Under the pieces are notes generated by a model. It had not been told where the DNA came from, ran no database searches, and saw only the letters and a list, made by a program, of their open reading frames with translations. A DNA stretch of 64,000 nucleotides, taken from Mermis nigrescens (Eukaryota; Nematoda; Enoplea; Mermithida; Mermithidae). Numbering within the stretch: the stretch's first letter is position 1; each line of letters opens with the position of its first letter. Below, one piece after another: positions 11,601 through 20,600 of the stretch. A program made the translations under genes and the position numbers. The DNA is taken from assembly GCA_036768485.1 (NCBI GenBank), contig JAVLUZ010000154.1:44887458-44951457 (forward strand). Reading direction: 5' to 3'.

Positions 11601-14600
11601 AATAGCAAATAAAAAGCGTTTTCGTGATAATGTTGCATTTTTAAAGCGTTTTGACTGCAGTATACCACTTTAAAAAATATAGAAACTGATCAATTAGAAG
11701 AGAAACTTTTACTTGTCAGACCATTTTGACACAATTTCGGGCGCTTTTCTAATAAAAAATGCTTTTGTCATCAAGCATGAAGCGGAATACGGGTATAATC
11801 GTAGCACGTGCACAGTTCCTGAATTTTGTGAATAGCATTAGGTGCACAGTCGTTGTACGTGCACAGTTGACACCCACATTTGGAAACAAGATGTCACTGA
11901 ACAAAATTTTAAATAGAATCACATCGTAGTTCACCATAACAGTAGAATGAACCGAATTTTCCTGACAAATGTGCAAGAATAACGTATCATAATTGTTGTA
12001 CTCATTGTTTTGCATAAGGTACCTATACTTCGGTTTATCAGATTATAGTTACAACGTAAATGTAAACAATGGGCATTGTTTTACATACTACCGTAAAGTT
12101 GTTGCAGCAAACAATAGGTTTTCTACTGTTAGGGTCAACTGTGCACTACTACGACTGTGCACCTAACCCTGTTCACAAAATTGAGGAATTGTGCACGTGC
12201 TACGATTATACCCGGAATACATTCCGTCAACTAAAATCACCGAAGAGAATCAGTCTGGCTGACCCTTCAGCGGGAAGTAATACCCCACTCACCCCCCTTA
12301 TGTGCATATATGAATAAGGTGACCCCCACATGAGGGTTCAAAAGTTGGGTGTTGTCGAGCGATTTAAGCCAAAAATAGTGTAATTTCAAGCAATTTGAAA
12401 TTTTGACATACATAATACCTAAAAACGAAGTTTAACTGCATAAAAAAATCCCGACTTTTTACTCCTTAGTGACCTAAAATTCTCGATTTCGCCCTTCCCT
12501 TTTCAAGCTGTTAACTGAACCTGTACATCTATGCTATAATAGTGAATAAATTTAAAATTGAAATACGGATTGTTACTACCAAAAAGTTCTACTAATTACC
12601 CGTAGCCTTCAGGTCATCAGTGAGGACAGCAGGGGTATCACTATCGGCATGGGGGTCAGAAACCTTTGGTATAGAAACACTCTGGTCGGCCAACGCCGGT
12701 TTGTCGTCGCCAAATAATCCGTTGGGATTCATCATAGACCTCATGCGACTGAACATGTTTCGCATGTCGTCCGATGACGGCACCTCTTGCCTTGAAAAAC
12801 GAGATTGGACTACGAACCAGTGTTTTTTTTGTACAAGGTCCGTTTGTTCATGTACAAATATGATCCCAAAAGTCTTTGTAGAATTTGTACATGCAAATTT
12901 TTGCGTACTTAATATGGTACAGTAGCGATTTTAGTGTGGTAAAACAGAGTATTTTAGCTAATTTCTGAGTTTCTGACGCCAAAACTAACTAAAAATTGTC
13001 TAAAAACGATGCGAAGCGCCGAAAAATATGACATTTTTCCATTCTAAATGCAAATTCTGCCAATTTGAAGATATATAGGACAAACAATTACTCATTTCGG
13101 CGCTTAAAGCCGAAAATTTTTTAAATTTTACACCTTTTTACAGTTTTTGACTTCCCAAAAATCTTTGTACATACATTTTAGGGGTTTTTACAAAGACGGT
13201 CCTGAAAATTCTTTGTACATCGGGAAAAATCTTTGCCGAATACAAAAATCACTGCTACGAACATATAAAGGCAGCATCAAAAATGTAACAGGGGAATGGG
13301 GATCCCACATCTCCCCGAGGACAGAAAATTTTTGACCCCATCCCCCGATTTCCTTGAAAAAATTAATTTTTTGGCCATTTTTATGTGTTTTTAGCCGTTT
13401 TTGGTTAAAAATTGCAGGTCATCCTCCCTAAAAATGGTCGCAGATCACGCCATTTGAAATTTCGAGTCCTTAATGGGCGGCAATCTACTTTTAGGGGTTT
13501 AAAAAATGTGAAGTTCAAAAAACGGCCGACGAGGAATCAGGCGCTAAGAACACAATTTCTCGCCGTTCTCCTCGAACTCTACCCATTGGCATAAAATATC
13601 GCAAACTTTAAAAATAATTTATTAATTTTGAAAATTTAATGCATAATTTAATTTAGTTTGATTCAATCGCATAAAATGTGTAAATAAGTATAAGAGCAGA
13701 TTTAGCCGGAAAACACTTTGAATTAGAACGTTTACGCAATTTTATACAGGGTGGGCCAAAAAAAGGCTACACCCTAATATTGTATCAAACCTTAAGCTAA
13801 TCTTGAAAAACTTGAGACTTATTGCATTCGACAGATAAAAGTATACTCGTTTTAAAAGTGTAAAAAATTTCGACCACTTTGTAGTCGTTCATGCGCTGTA
13901 ACGATTCGTTTTCACAATTTTTCGACAGTGTAATGTGATTTGTTGTAATGTGGTTTCTGCATTGTGCGTTTTACTGAGTATTTGGTACTTTTTCTGACAA
14001 TATCTCTAGTCAAAAAGATTATTGGCGCATTGGCTGAACCCAATAGTGGGTACTCCTTCCCACTAAATGCAAAAACTGCAAAATATCGTCAAAATAGCAA
14101 GCAAATAGATGGCATAACCGAACAAGCTTTTGGGTTTAAACAAATTCAAGCTAGGGTGTAATCTATTGGCTGAAGCACCCGCACCGCTTACAGATAGCCA
14201 AAATGTTTTGCACGATTTGAACAAGGACATTTTTATCTATGTAATAACATTTTACTTGAAATTTTACAGTCAGAATTACCGAATTTATGGCCGGTTACAT
14301 TTAATGTAGCCTTTTTGGTCCACTACTCATGCATGTAAGAGGGGGATAGCGGGATCCCCCTCCCAAAGTCAGCCGTCCCCCCATCTCCCAGAAACAGCAA
14401 TTTCTATCCACTCCTAATTTTTGGAAAAAATCAATTTTTTTGCCGTTTTTACGAGTTTTTTTGGCCGTTTTTGGCCAAAAATTGGAGGTCATTTACTCCT
14501 GCCTACCCCCCCCCCCTAATAGTGGCCGGGACGGGGACCCCACCCAAAATGTTAAGCCTTTAAGTATGTGCATACCCTATTGAAAATGGAACTATGTTTG

Positions 14601-17600
14601 CACATTAATTATAAAAATCGGAACAAAGAGCATATGGAAAACTAATAAAATTCAATTTAAATTCTAACTCACCACATGGAATTCATCATCTGGTTCATTC
14701 TATTGAATATGTTATGGAAATCAGGCGTCATTCTATCTATCACATTCGACAATTTGCCTTTCATGCGACTATTTTCGTCAAAATTAATCTCGACCTGCAA
14801 CAAAACCTTTGCACGTCAAGAGTAGAAATTTATAATTTCTCCCAATTTTAAATCAAAAGGAGTAAGGGCAGTGGCGGATCTAGGATTTTCCAAGGGGGGC
14901 GGTAACCCTAAGGGGAGCGGAACCCTGACTTGGGCGGAAAAATTAGCCGTTTTAAGCCGAAAATCGCTAAAAATCGCTCAAAAATGCTTAATCTTGCGCA
15001 CTATTTTCGGCCAATAGGGGGGGGGCGGCCGCTCCCCCTAAATCCGCCGCTGAGTAAGGGAGTAAGGTCAATCGTATGATAAATAAATGAAAATATCAAA
15101 ATTTGATTAATTTTCGTGCTGAAAATCGCCAGAAACTAGCCCAAATGTTGAAGGAGATGCGCCTTTGAATAGGAGATGCTAGAATTTGATCACTGTACCC
15201 GCACTGATTTACTTTGCTATAAAATAGCGCCATAAGATGCGGGCATAAATTTGTGCCAACATGCAAAAATGAGGAAAAAATGCTGAAATGTTTCAAAACG
15301 TTCATCCCATTGAATAAGTAAATAATGTATGGAGGAAACTATCAATAGAAAACTACCTTCTAGTTTAATATCGAAAATTTTAACCAGCTCAATGACTGTA
15401 CTCCAGAAGCAGGATGAAAATCACTTTATATTTTTTGTCATTTTTTGCAAAAAAGAGTGTCTATATTGTAGAAGGACTCATTTTTCGTTTTAAAGCATGA
15501 CTTTATGTCTAAGCCCTAACATTTATAAGTAACCGAGCACAAAATTTTGGGAGAAAGCAGTCGGTTATTTTAAGGGACAGTGAAAAATTTGCAATTTCTG
15601 GCTAAAATGGCAAAAAGCATTTAAAAATGTCCTAAAAACGCAAGTTTTTGCGCAAAAATTGAGGGGCGAAAATCCCAGCTTTTCAAGGCTCAAACGTCAC
15701 CACCATCTAATTCACTGTTGATCATATTATTCATCTCTTTTACTTTAAGCGAAAAACTGATAGAAAGCAGCTTAGTTTGCTTTTCAGCGACTGTTAGCGG
15801 TCTCTTGAAGAATTTAAAGCCTATCGTGTTTGATTTCAAAGCGAGTCAAACAAAAGACTGCATTAGACACCGTCCTGTCCCGATTCTCCGACCGTCCCGA
15901 TTCTCCGACTTTCCCGATTCCCCGACCGTCCCGATTCTCCGCCTAATGCTAAGAGAGGTTATTTTAAGATTCGCGAAATTCTCGTTTTCTCCGACCGTCC
16001 CGATTCTCCGCCCGTCCCGATTCTCCGACCATCCCGATTCTCCGACCGTCTCGATTCTCCGACCGTCCCGATTCTCCGTCCGTCCCAATTCTCCGACTTT
16101 TCCCGATTCTCCGACTACAGATTCAAATATGACAGGTGGCATGTACCACATGTCAATCAACTGCTCATGCATGTAATAAAGGACTTATTTAGAGATTGAA
16201 TTATTATGTAATTTTACGGATTTTTTTCATAACGTATTATTTTTCACATTTCAAAAGCTTTGGAATTTCTTTGTTTCGTTTCCATGAAGACAGCTTCGCC
16301 AAAGTCTTCCTGTGCTTGAGCCATTTTAACAAAATAAGCGATTACATGCGACACAGTATCAACTGGGATTGTCTCCTTGCCTAGCTCAGACTTTTAGTAT
16401 TAATGCAGTTTATACCTTTGTATGTCAAACGTCTTGAAAACGACGCTAAATAGTTTTGTCTAATTTGCAGTTTCCATTTTTTGTTTCTATTTTTATAAGT
16501 CAGAGCATCGTATTCGTTACGCTGGTTAATCGAATAAATAGATATTCATGTACCTATATAAGTGGTCGATTGAATAAGTATATACATATGTATGTACATA
16601 TCTCTACGCAAAACACATATATGCACGTTATGTACATGCGTGGGATGCGTTCGTAAGTACCTACTGCATTATAAATCGTGCAATGCAGTCGTAGTCAAAA
16701 CTTGTCAAATCTTACCATGGTCGGAGAATCGGGACGGGTGGAGAATCGGGACGGTCGGAGAAACGAGATTCTCGCAAATTAAAGAAAACTCTTTTAGCAT
16801 TAGGCGGAGAATCGGGACGGTCGGAGAATCGGGAAAGTCGGAGAATCGGGATGGTCGGAGAATCGGGACGGTCGGAGAATCGGGATGGTCGGACAATCGG
16901 GATGGTCGGGGAATCGGGATGGTCGGAGAATCGGGACACAATCTTAGACACAAAGCGAAAAAAAATTCGAAGCATTTAAAAAACATCTCATAGAGAAACC
17001 GTTGTTCGGGCTTCAATGCTGAAAAATTCTCGTATGTGCAGGGCGTACTCTGGTTGTCACACAAGAAACCAATGCTGTAAGTATAACTAAAACCTTTTCG
17101 GAGCCCAAAAATATATCCCAATTTTTTCGAAAAATCATATACAGGGTGTTTCAAAAAATAATGGTACCGCACAAAGATATACAGTAGCGTATACTTGAAA
17201 ATAACAATTGGAATTTTGCAAGAGTGTAGTCCAATGTTCGCTTGCTTGTTTGGTGAAAATTCATAATATGAGAAAAATTTATACTTAATCCAGGGCGTTA
17301 TTCCTAAAATCACATGATTAGAGTTTCGGCGCGGAAGACTTTTTAAAAATTTTGCTCAAATAGAAAGATCTAACAAGTCGTATAGAAATGTGAACAGAAT
17401 TTGTGTGCAAAATTCAGATTAGGAACACTGCACTCTTTGAAAAGCAAATTTTTGGGTCTGAAACACACATGGGCGAGGGGAGGGGGTTTGTACCATAGGT
17501 GCACAAGGTCAGGGTCGGCAGGGGTGAAATGCCAAAATCTAAAACAGTAAATTTAACGTTCACGATTTTTTTGCTGTTTTAATGATCAAAATTGTCAAAA

Positions 17601-20600
17601 TAGCCTATAAAACGTTTTTTCGTGTTAGTAACACATTTTAAAAGCATTTTTAGTCCATTTTGACTGCATTATATCACTTTTAACACTAAAAAAATGCAGA
17701 AATTTATCAATTTTGGGCGCTTTTTGAGTAAAATGTACTTAAAAGTACTAATCTGGCGCGAAGCGCTCGGAAAAAATTTTGACATTTTTACTGATTTTGA
17801 TGCCAAAAAATGATACAGAACAAGACCTGTTTGCTCAAAATCGCCGGACAGTACCGGTTTAGCTGACCCCTCAGGGGTAATACCCCTCACCCCCCTATGT
17901 GCATGTGTGGTTTGTACCCCCTCCAGAAGTTAAAATACCCTCCGCAGATTACTGTAAACCCCCAGAATTCTATTTTTAGTAACATTTTTGGCGATTCGCC
18001 CCATCCTGAGCCTCCAGAATTTTGGTGCTACCCATGTATGGTCTGAAAGCGCCAGTCAGTAAAAATCAATGACTTGTCGATCACTTCGTCTATTGTTTAA
18101 GACTGACTGTCAAATCTTATTGAGGCCATTACGAGTGCCACTCACTGTAACGTTTAACAAAAACTTTTTGAATCGCATCAAGTAAAATGATTAATGTTTG
18201 TTTCTCCATTAAACGCTAAAAATTAAAGCAGTCTTCGTTGATTTCTTAATTAAATAATCAGCGGCCATAACTATTTCGGCAAGGAATTAAAAGAAAAACT
18301 TTGCATGCAAAATTCGAACCATGTGGTTTTAAGAGAAATGCCGTGAACTTAAAAGATATCTTTCTCATGTTATAAAACTTTACTAAACAAGGAAGTAAAG
18401 ATTGAATCATCACTCTTGCAAAGTTATAAGTGCTACGTTTAGTTGTACGCTACAGTATATCTTTTTCAGTGCAATGCCCTATTTTTATTGAAACACCCTG
18501 TATATGCTAGCACACATTATCTTGGTGATTAGAAATGGGGGGTTGCATTCTACAGAAATTTTTTCAATCCCCAGAATTTGCGACTTCTCGAAAAATTCGA
18601 AGAAAATAAGGCTTCAAGCGTTTTCAGCTAGGTACCCATCTGTGTGCTCAAAAGTGTCACATTTTTCGGAGCTTTGCGCCAAATACTCCTTTTTTGACTC
18701 TATTTTGTTCAATTTACTTAAATTTTTCTGATATTCTTTCGAAACTTTTTCACGTTTTTACGCTCTGGAAGAAATAGAGCATCGTCAGACACGCTTGAAA
18801 ATGATGTTTTTGACGTACATGCATCGGTTTTGAGCCCAAAAAGGCACTAGAGAAAAAATTTTTGGTTTCACCACCCCCCCTAGAATTTCCATACTGTCCG
18901 TGGTTGTACGTGAGCTGCTGGGCTCGTAATCCTAGTCAATTACGTACATTTCCAACTTTTGGCGTTTGATTTCCACACGCGTTGCTGCAAGCCGTAGCTA
19001 GATCCGTATTATCGGTATAAGATTCGGTGCATGTTTTAAGACATTCGGCCTTAATTCCATCGACGTCATTTTGACCGCCGGTCAATTGGACGAAAGAAAA
19101 GTAGCGACATCCTTCTTTGCAACTTTTCAACTGGTCTGTCTTGAAAATGAAGAATTACATGAACGAAAGCACGCTTATCGATTAGTCTTGAAAGAATTCA
19201 AAAAATCCAAGAAACAATGTTTATTTTGTATTCGGCAAAGATTTTCCCGATGTGCAAAGACTTTTTGGGGGACCGTCTTAGTACATGTACAAAGATTTTC
19301 GGAAGACAAAAACTGCAGAAAATGTTTAAAATTCGCTAAAATTTTCGGCGCTTCGCGCCGAAATGAGTAATTGTATGTTCTATATATCTTTATGTCCAAA
19401 ATTGCATTCTAAAAGGAAAAAAGTCAAATTTTTCGGCGCTTCGAGCCGTTTTGAGACGATTATTAGTGATTTTTGCCCTCAGCAACCCAGAAATTAGCTA
19501 AAATACGCTACCAAAGGTCGAACAACTGTTTTTGCCACACTAAAATCGCTACTGTACCATATTATAGTACACTTAAAAATTTGTGTGTACAGAAATGTAC
19601 AAAGACTTTTAGTGACCATCTTTGTACATGTACAAACAATCCTTGTATGTACAAGAAAAACACTGCCAAGAAATTATTTTTCAAATGGATTAGGTACGAG
19701 GAAAAAACGAAACATTCTATGGAAATATTAAGACAGGCGAGACGACAATAATAATGTTATACAAACTGTTTTGTCCGACTTTGGGAATTAACTGAAACCG
19801 CATACAATACAGCTTCCAAAGCGCTCAATGGGAGGATTTCAAGCCAGCAAAAATTTTTCAAGTGCCAAAATTTTCCATTTTCCAAAAAATCTTCAAAATG
19901 CCCCGTTTCAACCATTTTAAACGACCTTTTATATTAAAAGCATGGAATATTCGAGATTTCGAGGCTCGAACAACGAATTTCGGAGCGATCTTCGTACGAT
20001 AAACAAAGACTTCGTGAAGCAAATTTATAGTCATTTTAAAACTTTTTAAAGCATTTTTCAGTATAATTTCGAAATTTTCTTCTCATACTTACAGTCTATC
20101 TAGCTCCAAGCGCGTGCATCATCTCGAAATCAATCTTTATTCAATCTCAAATCTCTCTGTCCAGACTCATTCATCTTTTGCATCCATCTACTCGGTTTTT
20201 TTTCAGAGTTTTACGCGCAGGAAAGATATAATTAAATTATTTGAGAACTTGGCACTGTTTTAGCTGTTTGAAGATCAAATTAACTTCTTTCTGTTCATAT
20301 TATATTGAGCTCCATGAGCGCGATGACATTTATTATGAGATTTAATTAGCTTGTATTAGCAGTATCATTTCTGAAGCTTTCCGAGTCCAATTTATGTGTA
20401 AATTTTGCTGAAAACTAGGAAAATTTCGGTGCTCCTGAACTGATATTATTAGCTGAGTTTAGGGTCAAGTAACAAATTGGAGATAGCAAGCGAGTCACGC
20501 GCGGATTACAAGCTGGAAATTTGCAAAAAAATGTATATATTTACAAAATACCTGAGGTTAAAGATACAGATATATTTTCGCTCGAAGACTTTTCCGGAAA

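Larger units (their letters stand above)
17142..18500. mobile_element. family G mariner-type element with ~200-bp inverted ends
   Basis: Ends CAGGGTGTTTCAAAAAATAA and, reverse-complemented, CAGGGTGTTTCAATAAAAAT; TA on both sides (17140-17141 and 18501-18502). The inverted similarity continues inward ('gatatactgtagcgtac', 'ttgcaagagtg'). It carries a nested B2 element, which itself holds an E element; without them about 774 bases remain. No transposase seen. A second, partial copy is at 51040-51575. Confidence 0.82.

Noticed and set aside
15718..17313. Frames with repeated PILRPSRFSD / ENRDGRRIGTV peptides
   Set aside because: Produced by an 18-bp minisatellite, a multiple of three, and open in several frames on both strands.
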